Shown here one piece after another: positions 7,538-16,857 of a stretch of 64,000 bases of DNA. Within the stretch, counting starts at the first letter, position 1. Each line of letters begins with the position of its first letter. A program made the position numbers and the translations under genes. The stretch spans positions 1 through 64,000 of the forward strand of contig CAVOWK010000011.1 in the NCBI GenBank assembly GCA_963700045.1. Reading direction: 5' to 3'. The DNA is from RPQJ01 sp963700045 (GTDB lineage: Bacteria; Pseudomonadota; Gammaproteobacteria; Steroidobacterales; Steroidobacteraceae). The notes below the pieces were generated by a model. The model saw nothing but the letters and a program-made list of their open reading frames with translations, made no database searches and had not been told where the DNA came from.

Positions 7538-10459
7538 CTAGCGAAATGCGTACGTCAGCCGCAGGTAGTAGCGGCGCCCGAGCACGTCGTACAGCGACGG
7601 GTCGGTGTTGGCCTGCTGCCAGGTCGGAAAGATCGACGGCGCCTGGTCGAAGACGTTGTCGATGCCCACGCGTGCGTGCAATCCGTGCAACGGACCAGCC
7701 TCGAACGCATAGCTCGCGCCGACGTCGACGTAATCGTAGGCAGGCACCTCGAAATCGCGGTACTCGACGTCGCGCATACCGTCGATGCGCTGCCAGCGTG
7801 CCATCAGGCCGAGCTCGCCGAGCGCATAGGAAACGTTGAGCAGCGACTTCCAGCGCGGCAGTGAGCGCCCAAGCCCGCCGCCGCCCACGGTGCCGGCGTA
7901 GTCGATGGCGAAGCCGCTGGGATCAAGGTAAGTCCAGTAGTCCACGTAGGTCAGCAGCGCATTGAAGCCCAGCTTGCCCGGGCCGGCCGCGAATCCCCAG
8001 TCGAACTGCACGTCGACCCCCGCCGTCTCGAGTCCGCCGATGTTGCGATCGAGGATCTGCGCAAAGATATTGCCGGTGATGGCATCGCGGGTGAAGAAGC
8101 TGCAGTAGACATTGCCGTCGTCGTAAGCCGGGTTGTACTTCGGGTCGAAGCAGCGCGCGACGGCTGACTCCGAATCCCAGCGTCCGATGCCGTCGTCGAT
8201 CGTGATCTGGTACCAGTCCACGGACAGCTGCAGGTCACGGATCCGCGGGTTGTCCAGCATCGACGTCAAGGTGAATCCAACGGTGTAGGTGTCCGCCTGC
8301 TCCGACTCGAGGTCCGGATTGCCACCCGCGATGCCGTCGACCCGGCGCAGCTCGAAATCGAAGTTCGGCAGCAGCGCAGCAGGCACTCCCTGCGCAAGGC
8401 AGAGAGCCTCCACCCGTGCGCGATCGGCACCTGTTCGGGCCGGACTGTTCGCATCGCAAGGTTCGGGCATCGGCACGATGAACTGGTTGGAGACGGGCGG
8501 AAAATACAGTTCCTCGATGCTCGGTGCGCGCACGGCGTGCTGGTACGACCCGCGCAAGCGCAGCGGACTCACCGGTCGATACAACAGGTCGGCCTTGTAG
8601 GAATTGACGCCGCCCACCTGCGAGTAATCCGAGTAGCGATAGCCGAGCCCGAGTTCCAGCAGCTGCGCGCCAGGCCTGTCCTTCAGCACCGGCGCCCGCA
8701 GCTCGAGGTAGGCGTCCGCGTTGCTCGCGTCACCTGCTCGATCGGGCGCTGCGGGAAAACCCGCGATGTCGGGTCGTGGTCCGATGACGCCCGGCACTCC
8801 CGGCAGCATCCTGCTGAGCGCTGCGTCGGCGTCGTACTCGAACTCGTCGCGCTTGTAGAGCAGGCCAAAGGCGGCGCTGAGATCGCCTGCAGGCAGCGAC
8901 CACAACGGGCCGGTCACGGAAGCCTCGGCCAGGCTCTGACGCAACGTGATCGCATTCGCGGCATCGACGGCGACGTACCGTGCACAGTCGCTCGACAGCG
9001 AGCCCGCGACGTATGGATTGAAGCCGCCACTGCAGATCGATGCGCCGCCATCCGGTGCAAACGCGAGGTTCTGCAGCTGCGACAGGCTGACGTTGTTCGT
9101 CTGACGCTCGCTGCGATCGTTCCGGCCGAACTGAGCATAGAGGTCGAATGCCCATTCGCCTGCGAACTTGCCGCGCGTGCCCGCGGTCACCTGCAGCACG
9201 TCGCGCTGGTTCTCGGCCGTCTGCGGTCCGACTTCAACTGCGCGGCGCCAGTACCGGTACGGCGCCGACGGCGCCGTGCGCGATGCGAGCAGCGTGGCGA
9301 GGTCGGCCGGGATGAACGGGTTCGTCACCGGGATCAGTGCGATGCCGGCCGCCGCCGGTGCGAGCTGCCGCTCGACGGAATAGTCCGCGTACAGCGCCTG
9401 CAGGTACGCGTCGACGGCATCGGTCAGCGCGAACGTGCCGCGCAGGAACGCCGACGAACGCTCGAGCGGCAGCAGCAGCGCGGTGTCCGGAGCGAAGTTG
9501 TAGACGTTGAAGTTCCGGTCGTTGAACATGACCGGATCGCGTTCGCCGCGGAAGTTCACCACGCTGCCTGCGGCGCCGTTGCCGATCGTGAACAAGGTGC
9601 CATCGGCGTTGACCCCGATTCCGGCCTGGTACGGCGCCGAGCCGGGTGGGTACCCATAGGACGCAAACACGCTGTCGAACACCGGCCGGCTGGAGAACAC
9701 GACGTTGAGACCGTCTTCCGTGATGCCCGAGCCGGACCCGAGGAATGCGCCGCCGGGCCCGAAGCCGTCCGTGACGCCGGGAACGTAGTCGAGCGGGTAG
9801 CGCGAAAACCTCCGGTCCGACTGTTCGATCGCCTTGCGCCTTGAGTACCCCACGTGACCGACGATCGCACCGCGGTCGGCCGCAAACGACGTGCCTGCGG
9901 TGAGGCCGGCAAAATACTCCTCGCCGTCGCCCTGGTCGGTAAGCGTCCCGCTGCCCTCGAACTCCACGCCTTCGAAGGCATCGACGAACTGAATGTTGAC
10001 CACGCCCGCGACGGCGTCGGAGCCGTAGACGGCGGAGGCACCACCCGTGAGGACCTGCACGCTGCGGATCAACGACGGCGGCAGGATGTTCAGGTCCACG
10101 GACCCGTTGCCATCGGCCGGCATCAGCCGCCTTCCGTCGAGCAGCACCAGCGTCCGGTTGGCGCCGAGGCCGCGCAGCGACACGTTGGCCTGGCCGTCGT
10201 TCGACGGCGCGTTCGACGTGGCACCAGCCGTCGGCACGAATTGCGGATACGCAACGAGCGTACGGTCGACCGAGATTGCGCCCGTCTGCGCGAACGCTTC
10301 CCCGGGCACGGTGACGATCGGGCTGGGCGAATTGAAATCGGCGCGTGCGATGCGCGAACCGGTGACGACGATGACCTCGAGCAGGGGCTCGTCCGCAGAT
10401 GCACTGCCGGTCCCCGTGATCAGGACGGCGAGCGCTGCCCCCCGCATCCAATGCGCCAA
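7538..10459 (-). CDS. TonB-dependent receptor
   Basis: A 973-residue outer-membrane active transporter. A signal peptide (about residues 1-22) is followed by a TonB-box-like EVIVVTGSRI, a plug domain (to about residue 150, with VSLRGLGANRTLVLLDGRR and VLTGGASAVYGSDAVAGVVNI) and a long beta-barrel ending in RYYLRLTYAFR with terminal aromatic-x pattern. The likely start is TTG at 10459, because GAGGGAG lies 8 bases before it; an ATG at 10447 is the alternative. The substrate cannot be read from sequence. The neighbouring secreted esterase upstream on the same strand suggests uptake of a compound released by ester hydrolysis. Confidence 0.94.
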   Translation of the reverse strand: MAHWMRGAALAVLITGTGSASADEPLLEVIVVTGSRIARADFNSPSPIVTVPGEAFAQTGAISVDRTLVAYPQFVPTAGATSNAPSNDGQANVSLRGLGANRTLVLLDGRRLMPADGNGSVDLNILPPSLIRSVQVLTGGASAVYGSDAVAGVVNIQFVDAFEGVEFEGSGTLTDQGDGEEYFAGLTAGTSFAADRGAIVGHVGYSRRKAIEQSDRRFSRYPLDYVPGVTDGFGPGGAFLGSGSGITEDGLNVVFSSRPVFDSVFASYGYPPGSAPYQAGIGVNADGTLFTIGNGAAGSVVNFRGERDPVMFNDRNFNVYNFAPDTALLLPLERSSAFLRGTFALTDAVDAYLQALYADYSVERQLAPAAAGIALIPVTNPFIPADLATLLASRTAPSAPYRYWRRAVEVGPQTAENQRDVLQVTAGTRGKFAGEWAFDLYAQFGRNDRSERQTNNVSLSQLQNLAFAPDGGASICSGGFNPYVAGSLSSDCARYVAVDAANAITLRQSLAEASVTGPLWSLPAGDLSAAFGLLYKRDEFEYDADAALSRMLPGVPGVIGPRPDIAGFPAAPDRAGDASNADAYLELRAPVLKDRPGAQLLELGLGYRYSDYSQVGGVNSYKADLLYRPVSPLRLRGSYQHAVRAPSIEELYFPPVSNQFIVPMPEPCDANSPARTGADRARVEALCLAQGVPAALLPNFDFELRRVDGIAGGNPDLESEQADTYTVGFTLTSMLDNPRIRDLQLSVDWYQITIDDGIGRWDSESAVARCFDPKYNPAYDDGNVYCSFFTRDAITGNIFAQILDRNIGGLETAGVDVQFDWGFAAGPGKLGFNALLTYVDYWTYLDPSGFAIDYAGTVGGGGLGRSLPRWKSLLNVSYALGELGLMARWQRIDGMRDVEYRDFEVPAYDYVDVGASYAFEAGPLHGLHARVGIDNVFDQAPSIFPTWQQANTDPSLYDVLGRRYYLRLTYAFR

Positions 10460-10524
10460 GTTCTACTCCCTCAGGCTCGGGCGCGTGACTCGGTTCGCCG
10501 GGATCTTACCTGAACGCATCGCCG

Positions 10525-11502
10525 TCAGCGGGTGGCGGCAGGCGACTCCTTCAGCACGTGGTTGAAGAAATCGAAGGTGGCGGTCAGTGCGAGGTGCAAT
10601 GCGTGCTTCGTGGCCGCCTCGGTCGGACCGATGAATCCATGCTGAACGCCCGGGATCAGTACCAGTTCCGCGGTTGACCCTGCCGCACGCAGCTGCTGGG
10701 CGAAGCGTTCGGATTGCGACGATCGCGCGTTCGTGTCGTCCTGGCCGTGGATCAGCAACGCTGGCGGGTCGGTTCCGTCCGCGTAGCGAATCGGGCTCGC
10801 CCTGTCGACGACTTCGGCGGCACACGCGACCGCCCCGCAGCGGAAGAGCGCCCTGACGTTGGTGTCGTCCCGCTGGTCGCGTGCATAGGTGGCGATGTCG
10901 TAAGCCCCGAACCAGCCGACGAAGCCCTGTACGCACGTTCCGGCCGCGCAATTCACCGCGTTGAGCGCAGCCAGCTGCGCGCCCGCCGACATCCCCCACA
11001 GGCCGACCTGGGCACCGTCGATTCCGAAGCGCTCCGCGTTCCCGCGCAGGAAGCGGATTGCCGCCTGCAGGTCTTCGAGCTGGGCGGGGAACGGCGCCTC
11101 CCCGCTCAGGCGGTACGCGATCGACGCCACCACGTAACCGCGTTCTGCAAGGTTGGCGAGCACGACAGGAAAGTCGCGGAATCCCGCGCCTGCCCGGGGG
11201 TTGGAGTAGGCCCAGCCGCCGCCGTGCACGAACACGATCAACGGACGCGGCGCCGCCACACCGGTCTGCCGATACAGGTCGAGGTGCAGCGGGCGAAAGC
11301 CGGTGATCGTCGAGTACACCACGTCGGTCAGTGTCACCGCGCCGTGCGACCAATGTGTCTGGCGTTCCGGCATGGGATCGACCGGCATCAACCGATCGGC
11401 CACCGTGAAGTCGGGCAGGGGCGGTGGCTCGCCTGCCGGGGAGTGCGTCGACACGGTGGCGAGGAGCGCGACAGCCAGAGTCCGGCGAGGTGAATGACGC
11501 AT
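10525..11502 (-). CDS. Secreted alpha/beta-hydrolase (carboxylesterase, BD-FAE/HSL-like)
   Basis: About 325 residues. The signal peptide begins MRHSPRRTLAVALLATVS and ends near SPAGE, so the protein is periplasmic or exported. The oxyanion motif HGGGW, the nucleophile elbow GMSAG, an Asp in GQDDTNARSS and a His in VQHGFIG make a complete catalytic triad of the hormone-sensitive-lipase/esterase type. The ATG at 11502 is chosen because earlier in-frame codons would put charged sequence before the signal. It lies 65 bp upstream of the TonB receptor on the same strand, so the two may form an operon. The substrate is unknown. Confidence 0.87.
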   Translation of the reverse strand: MRHSPRRTLAVALLATVSTHSPAGEPPPLPDFTVADRLMPVDPMPERQTHWSHGAVTLTDVVYSTITGFRPLHLDLYRQTGVAAPRPLIVFVHGGGWAYSNPRAGAGFRDFPVVLANLAERGYVVASIAYRLSGEAPFPAQLEDLQAAIRFLRGNAERFGIDGAQVGLWGMSAGAQLAALNAVNCAAGTCVQGFVGWFGAYDIATYARDQRDDTNVRALFRCGAVACAAEVVDRASPIRYADGTDPPALLIHGQDDTNARSSQSERFAQQLRAAGSTAELVLIPGVQHGFIGPTEAATKHALHLALTATFDFFNHVLKESPAATR

Positions 11503-11598
11503 CGGGGACGTACTCCTGTTCGCCGCCGTGTCGGGTGCGTTAATGTACATCGACGAAGCGTCTGTTCTGAACACAGGCTACGAACGCACGAGTACACA

Positions 11599-12897
11599 GT
11601 GATCGAGCAGGTCCTCGAATCCTCGGTAGTGACGCTGGCGGCACGATTGAACGCAGCATGTCAGTGCATCTGGGTGGACCGCACGAAATTGCGCGACCAG
11701 CTGCGTGCCAATCTCGGTGACGCGGCCAGCCTCCTCGAGTCGCAGGCCGGGCTCGTCTCGGGCAACGTCGTGTTTCTCGCGCCAGGCGAAGCAACCGCCA
11801 TGGACCGGACCGTCCGGCTCATCTCGCTCGCGCTCAACAGCGACCCTTACCAGCGGAGGATCGCGCGCAACGCGCCCGAGCTGGCTCGACGTGCCCAGGC
11901 AAGCGCGGGCGGTATCCTGGGTTTCGACTTCCATCTCGGCGGTCCGGCTCCGCAGCTCATCGAGATCAACACCAACCCGGGCGGCCTGCTCGTCAGCCTC
12001 GAATTGGCGCGCGCCGCCACCGCAGGTTGCGACTGCCTTACCGAGCCGTTGTCCGTGCTGGCCGCCGCTGGCGTCGAGATCGGTCGACTGGGGCAGCGCA
12101 TCGCTGATGGCTTCCGGGCGGAATGGACCGGCGTTCGCGGCGAAGCGCCACTGCGGACCATCGCCATCGTCGACGACGAGCCGCAAAGCCAGTATCTCTA
12201 TCCCGAATTCCTGCTGTATCAGCGCTTGCTCGAGCGCGCCGGATGGCGCGTCGTGATTGCCGACGCCAGCAGCCTTGAGCTGAAGGACGAGGCGGTATTT
12301 TTCGCCGACGAACGTATCGACCTGGTCTACAACCGTGTCACCGACTTCTATCTGGCGGACGAGCGACACTCCGTCCTGCGACGCGCCTACGAAGCGGGCC
12401 TCGCGGTGATTACGCCGCATCCGGCCGCGCATGCGCGCTGGGCAGACAAGCGGCTCCTCGCATGGTTGGGCGACGAAGCGCTGCTGCAGCAGGCGGGGCT
12501 CGATGCGGATGATCGCCTGCATCTGCGGCAGACCATTCCGGCGACGGAGGTCGTCGAGCCTGCCGCGGCCGACGATCTGTGGACGCGACGCAAGGGCCTG
12601 TTCTTCAAGCCGGTCGACGGCTTTGGCAGCAAGGCCGCGTATCGGGGTGACAAGCTCACTCGAACCACGTTCGAGCACATCCTCGCGCATCACTACGTTG
12701 CGCAGACGATTGCCCCGACGTCGTTCCGGCGTATCCACTCCGCAGATGGCGCGGAAGTCGATCTCCGTGTCGATGTCCGCAACTACGCGATGCAAGGCGA
12801 AACCTGGTTGCGGGCAGCGCGCCTGTACCGTGGGCAGACGACAAACTTCCGTACGGTCGGCGGCGGCTTTGCGCCGGTGCTGACCCTTCCAGCGTGA
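11599..12897 (+). CDS. ATP-grasp-like protein of unknown function
   Basis: About 432 residues from the GTG at 11599 (VIEQVLESS); earlier codons in frame look non-coding. Seen: LIEINTNPGGLLVSLELA near the middle of the N-terminal half, which resembles the metal/ATP-binding strand of ATP-grasp enzymes, and GLFFKPVDGFGSKAAYRGDKLTR in the C-terminal half, which resembles the grasp loop. The motif order is reversed relative to classical enzymes, so this may be a circularly permuted ATP-grasp. No signal peptide. The stop overlaps a GTG of the PhoD gene (GTGA). Its last 23 codons resemble a fragment found again at about 17993-18060. Function is not known. Confidence 0.7.
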   Translation: MIEQVLESSVVTLAARLNAACQCIWVDRTKLRDQLRANLGDAASLLESQAGLVSGNVVFLAPGEATAMDRTVRLISLALNSDPYQRRIARNAPELARRAQASAGGILGFDFHLGGPAPQLIEINTNPGGLLVSLELARAATAGCDCLTEPLSVLAAAGVEIGRLGQRIADGFRAEWTGVRGEAPLRTIAIVDDEPQSQYLYPEFLLYQRLLERAGWRVVIADASSLELKDEAVFFADERIDLVYNRVTDFYLADERHSVLRRAYEAGLAVITPHPAAHARWADKRLLAWLGDEALLQQAGLDADDRLHLRQTIPATEVVEPAAADDLWTRRKGLFFKPVDGFGSKAAYRGDKLTRTTFEHILAHHYVAQTIAPTSFRRIHSADGAEVDLRVDVRNYAMQGETWLRAARLYRGQTTNFRTVGGGFAPVLTLPA

Positions 12898-12905
12898 CTG
12901 GCTCG

Positions 12906-14087
12906 ATGCCGAACACCGATTCCTGCAAATCGTCCTGCTGCCAATGGCTAGGCCGCCCGCTAGCCATCGCTTGCACGTTCGTGATGGCTGTCATCGCGCC
13001 CATGGCCCGCGCGGAAGTCGACGCGCGTCCACCCGTGCAACCGGATCCGCACGTCGCGCTCGACCGAACCCTTACGCGGATCGGCTTCGGCTCCTGTGCC
13101 GAAGGCGGCAAGGAGCAGCCCATCTGGCAGGCGGTTCTGGCGGCGAAGCCCGAGCTTTTCCTGTTCCTGGGCGACAACGTCTATGGCGACACCCGCGACT
13201 TGGCTGTACTTCGAGCAAAGTACGCAGAGTTCGCGCGGCAGCCGGGCTTCGCGAAGCTGCGCGACACCACGCCGCTCGCCGCGACCTGGGACGACCACGA
13301 TTTCGGCGAGGACGACGCGGGCGGCGACTATCCGCAGAAGGAAGCTTCCCGGCAGGTCTTCTTCGAATTCTGGGGCGAGCCGGTCGACTCGCCGCGGCGG
13401 GATCGCGACGGTGTGTACGCATCGTATGTGTTCGGCCCGCCGGGCCGGCGCGTGCAGGTCATTTTGCTCGACCTGCGCTACAACCGGACGCCGCTGGTGC
13501 GGCAGGAACCCGGCGCCCGCAACTATCGTTCCTGGGCATGGGCCCGGCACAGGAAAGGGCTCGAGGTGCCCGGTCCGTACGCGCGCAATCCTGATCCCAA
13601 GGCGACGATGCTCGGCGAGCGGCAATGGCAGTGGCTGGAGCGGCAACTCGCAGTTCCGGCCGACCTGCGCTTGATCGGGTCGAGCCTGCAGGTGCTCGCC
13701 GATTTCCCGGGTTGGGAAGGATGGTCGCTGTTCGCGCGCGACCAGCAAAGGTTGATCGACTTGATCCGGCGCAAGAGCGCAAACGGCGTCGTGTTCCTCA
13801 GCGGTGACATGCACTACGCCGAGTTGTCGCGGCTCGACGTCAATGTGCCCTACACGTTGTGGGACCTCACTTCGAGCGGGCTCACCGAAGTCTGGCCCGC
13901 CGCCACGCCGAACGCCAACCGGGTGAGCGACGTGATCCGCGAGCCGAACTTCGGGCTGGTCGAGATCGACTGGCAGGGCGCGCAGACCACGGTGACGTTG
14001 TCCGTCGTCGACCAGCGTGGAACGCGGCGTATTGAAAAGCGCCTGCCATTGGCCGAATTGAGCGCGTGGCCCGTAGATCGTCCATGA
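12906..14087 (+). CDS. PhoD-like alkaline phosphatase / phosphodiesterase
   Basis: About 393 residues with an N-terminal export signal (hydrophobic ACTFVMAVIAPMARA). The metallophosphatase core is clear: FGSCAEGG, the metal ligand block FLFLGDNVYGDTRDL, ATWDDHDFGEDDAGG, and the late FLSGDMHYAELSRLDV with GDxHxAE. This is the PhoD/phospholipase-D-phosphoesterase family, which removes phosphate from organic esters outside the inner membrane. The start is uncertain: a GTG at 12894 overlaps the upstream stop and the ATG at 12906 follows; neither has a strong ribosome site. It may be co-transcribed with the ATP-grasp gene. Confidence 0.9.
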   Translation: MPNTDSCKSSCCQWLGRPLAIACTFVMAVIAPMARAEVDARPPVQPDPHVALDRTLTRIGFGSCAEGGKEQPIWQAVLAAKPELFLFLGDNVYGDTRDLAVLRAKYAEFARQPGFAKLRDTTPLAATWDDHDFGEDDAGGDYPQKEASRQVFFEFWGEPVDSPRRDRDGVYASYVFGPPGRRVQVILLDLRYNRTPLVRQEPGARNYRSWAWARHRKGLEVPGPYARNPDPKATMLGERQWQWLERQLAVPADLRLIGSSLQVLADFPGWEGWSLFARDQQRLIDLIRRKSANGVVFLSGDMHYAELSRLDVNVPYTLWDLTSSGLTEVWPAATPNANRVSDVIREPNFGLVEIDWQGAQTTVTLSVVDQRGTRRIEKRLPLAELSAWPVDRP

Positions 14088-14165
14088 GCCGTTGATGCGC
14101 CAGCGAGGGCTTGGGTCTGCGATCGAAGTCCTGGCGTTTTGCGAGATCGGGTCCCCGTCCCGAAT

Positions 14166-15251
14166 TCAGGCGCGGTGCAGGCTCACCGGCAGGCGCCTGG
14201 AACCCCAGGTGCCCGGTCGAGACGCGAACACGCCAGGCAGTTTTTCGCCGCACGTCGCGCAGCAGCCATCGGCCGTGAGGCCCCAGTGACCGAGTTCGTA
14301 CCAGTCGCGTTCGATCAGCAGCGCGCGGCAGCGGTGGCACCAGGTGCTGCCGCCGGCACGGTCGTGAACGTTGCCCGTGTACACGTACCGCAATCCGTTT
14401 CGCATCGCGATCGCGCGCGCACGCGTGAGCGTGGCGGGAGGCGTCGGCGCGTGGTCGCTCATCTTCCAGTCAGGGTGGAACGCCGAGAAGTGCAGCGGCA
14501 CTTCAGGGCCGAGCTTGTCGGCAATCCACTGCGTCATCTCTTCCAGTTCCGCGTCCGAGTCGTTCTCGCCCGGGATCAGCAGCGTCGTGATCTCGAACCA
14601 GACGCGGGTCTCCTGCTTCAGGTACTCGAGCGTCTCGAGCACTGCAGCCAGTTCGGCCCCGCAGATCTTGTGGTAGAAGCGTTCGGTGAATGCCTTCAGG
14701 TCCACGTTGGCGGCGTCGATCGACGCGAAGAACTCGGCCCGCGGCTCCGGACAGATGTAACCCGCCGTCACCGCCACGGTGCGCACGCCGGCGTCATGGC
14801 AGGCTGCTGCGACATCGATTGCGTACTCCATGAAGACGGTCGGGTCGTTGTACGTGAACGCCACGCTGGCGCAGCCGAGCCGTTGCGCCGTTGCCGCCAG
14901 TTCCAACGGTGAGGCCGAATCCGCGAGCGTGTCCATCTCGCGTGACTTGCTCATGTCCCAGTTCTGGCAGAACTTGCAGGCGAGGTTGCAGCCGGCCGTG
15001 CCGAACGAAAGTACGGACGAGCCGGGCAGGAAGTGGTTGAGCGGCTTCTTCTCGATCGGGTCCACGCAGAAGCCGCTGGACCGTCCATAGGTGTACAGCT
15101 CGATGCCATCGCGCTCACGGCCGCGCACGAAGCACAGCCCGCGCTGGCCCTCGTGCAGCCGGCAACGGCGTGGGCAGACGTCGCATTGCACGCGCCCGTC
15201 GTCGAGGCGCGTCCAGTAGCGCGTGGGGATGGAGGGGAAGTCGGTATTCAT
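14166..15251 (-). CDS. amrS: AmmeMemoRadiSam system radical SAM enzyme
   Basis: A 361-residue radical SAM protein. The cluster motif is CNLACKFCQNW (CxxxCxxC, about residues 80-90). N-terminal (CDVCPRRCRLHEGQRGLC) and C-terminal (WCHRC...CCATCGEKL) cysteine-rich segments are present as in AmrS. It is divergently oriented from amrB, 91 bp away, and amrA follows amrB, completing the conserved three-gene set. The natural reaction is unknown. The ATG at 15251 (MNTDFPSIPTRY) is chosen since the upstream frame runs into the divergent promoter region. Confidence 0.93.
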   Translation of the reverse strand: MNTDFPSIPTRYWTRLDDGRVQCDVCPRRCRLHEGQRGLCFVRGRERDGIELYTYGRSSGFCVDPIEKKPLNHFLPGSSVLSFGTAGCNLACKFCQNWDMSKSREMDTLADSASPLELAATAQRLGCASVAFTYNDPTVFMEYAIDVAAACHDAGVRTVAVTAGYICPEPRAEFFASIDAANVDLKAFTERFYHKICGAELAAVLETLEYLKQETRVWFEITTLLIPGENDSDAELEEMTQWIADKLGPEVPLHFSAFHPDWKMSDHAPTPPATLTRARAIAMRNGLRYVYTGNVHDRAGGSTWCHRCRALLIERDWYELGHWGLTADGCCATCGEKLPGVFASRPGTWGSRRLPVSLHRA

Positions 15252-15342
15252 ACGATTGGCGCCCATCGTCCTCGGGCGGGATATTGGTTTCGCTCCAGCG
15301 CGCCACCAGATACGGAAGCACTCAAGCTCCCACGGAACTACG

Positions 15343-16161
15343 ATGTTGAGACTGGACAAGGATAAGTCAAGGATGCGGCCGCCAGCGGTGGCCGGGCTGT
15401 TCTATCCTGAGAATGCGAACGAGTTGCGACACGCTGTGAACGGCTACATTGCCGAGGCTTCGCTGCGCGCTGCGGTAGCGGATCGTCCGAAGGCGCTGAT
15501 CGTCCCGCATGCGGGATACCAGTATTCCGGGTCCGTTGCCGGCTTCGCTTATCGGCGGCTGCGCGACTGGTCTGCGGACATCCATCACGTGGTGATGATC
15601 GGTCCAAGCCATCGCGTGGCGATACGCGGTCTTGCCGTGCCGTCAGTCGGCACGTTCGTGACGCCGCTCGGTAGCGTGCCGATCGACGCGGCCGGCCGCT
15701 CGCGTCTGCTGGAGCTCGGGCTGGTCGGTATCTCCGATGCAGCGCACGCCGCCGAACATTCGCTGGAAGTGCAGCTGCCGTTCCTGCAAGTCGTGCTCGA
15801 GGATTTCGACATCCTGCCGATCACCATCGGGTTCGCCCCCTGCGAGCAGGTGGCGCGAGCGATCGACGCGGTGTGGGGCGGGTCCGACACGCTGGTGCTG
15901 GTCAGCTCCGATCTCAGTCACTACCACACCTGGAATGAAGCACGGCAGCTCGATGATGCAACCACGCGCGCGATCGTCGAGCGACGCAGCGACCTGCCCG
16001 CTGAGCAGGCCTGCGGTGCGTGCGGAATCAACGGGCTCATGCAGGTCGCGCGCCGGCGCGGCCTGACCGTCGAAGTGCTCGACCAGCGCAACTCGGGAGA
16101 CACGGCCGGTGATCGATCACGGGTGGTGGGCTATGGCAGCTATGCGCTCATTGAAACTTGA
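15343..16161 (+). CDS. amrB: AmmeMemoRadiSam system protein B (Memo family)
   Basis: A 272-residue Memo-like protein, a metal-binding fold related to extradiol dioxygenases. The metal ligand histidines appear in VPHAGYQYSG (about residue 50), in IGPSHRVAIRG, and in SSDLSHYHTW (about residue 190); AEHSLEVQLPFLQ is the other family signature. The ATG at 15343 fits the family N-terminus MRPPAVAGLFYP shortly after. It overlaps amrA by about 20-30 bp, so the two are co-translated. Human Memo has been linked to redox and metal handling; the bacterial role with AmrS is unproven. Confidence 0.93.
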   Translation: MLRLDKDKSRMRPPAVAGLFYPENANELRHAVNGYIAEASLRAAVADRPKALIVPHAGYQYSGSVAGFAYRRLRDWSADIHHVVMIGPSHRVAIRGLAVPSVGTFVTPLGSVPIDAAGRSRLLELGLVGISDAAHAAEHSLEVQLPFLQVVLEDFDILPITIGFAPCEQVARAIDAVWGGSDTLVLVSSDLSHYHTWNEARQLDDATTRAIVERRSDLPAEQACGACGINGLMQVARRRGLTVEVLDQRNSGDTAGDRSRVVGYGSYALIET

Positions 16162-16747
16162 ACCGGCGGTGCGGCAAGCGGTGCTGCGAACCGCCGCGAC
16201 TTCCATCGAGGCGAAGCTGGGGCTGGTCGAGGCTACGCCGCCGGAGGCGGCCGATACACGCGGGGTGCTCGGCCAACCGCGCGCGAGCTTCGTTACGCTG
16301 ACGATCGAGGGCGAGCTCCGCGGTTGCTGCGGCACGCTCGAGCCGGTACGACCGCTTTTGCTCGACGTCTGGATCAATGCCCAGGCCAGTGCGTTCCGCG
16401 ATCCCCGCTTCCCGCCGCTGACCGCGCGCGAGTGGGGTTGGTCGAGCCTGGAGGTGTCGCTGCTGACGCCGTGCGAGCGAATGGCGGTCAGCACGGAGCG
16501 GCAGTTGTTGATCGAACTGGTCCCCGGGCGCGATGGTCTGGTGCTCGAATGGCGTGGCATGAAAGCGACCTTCCTGCCGAAGGTCTGGGAACACGTCACC
16601 GGGCCGCACGACTTTCTGCGCCGACTCAAGGAGAAGGCTGGGCTCAGTGGTGATTTCTGGGCAGAAGACGTCCGCGTGTGGCGCTACGAGACGGAGATCA
16701 TGGCCATGGAGCGCCCTGCAATGCTCGACACCGCCCGGGCGATCTGA
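16133..16747 (+). CDS. amrA: AmmeMemoRadiSam system protein A (AMMECR1 family)
   Basis: About 204 residues of the AMMECR1 domain. The family signature ELRGCCGTLEPVRPL lies near residue 65 (usual LRGCIGT), then DPRFPPLTAREW, LEVSLLTPCERM and KATFLPKVWEH. Candidate starts are ATG 16133 and ATG 16142, both inside the end of amrB; an upstream GTG at 16109 is less likely. With amrS and amrB it forms the complete AmmeMemoRadiSam set, whose reaction is still undefined. Confidence 0.92.
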   Translation: MAAMRSLKLEPAVRQAVLRTAATSIEAKLGLVEATPPEAADTRGVLGQPRASFVTLTIEGELRGCCGTLEPVRPLLLDVWINAQASAFRDPRFPPLTAREWGWSSLEVSLLTPCERMAVSTERQLLIELVPGRDGLVLEWRGMKATFLPKVWEHVTGPHDFLRRLKEKAGLSGDFWAEDVRVWRYETEIMAMERPAMLDTARAI

Positions 16748-16857
16748 GTTCCTGCGCGCACGCTTGGGTGCGAAGAATGCATACTGGTCAAACGTCGATG
16801 CCTTGGCGCAACCTTGGCGGTCGCTGTAATTGTCATCACCTGCCACAGGATGCCCCG

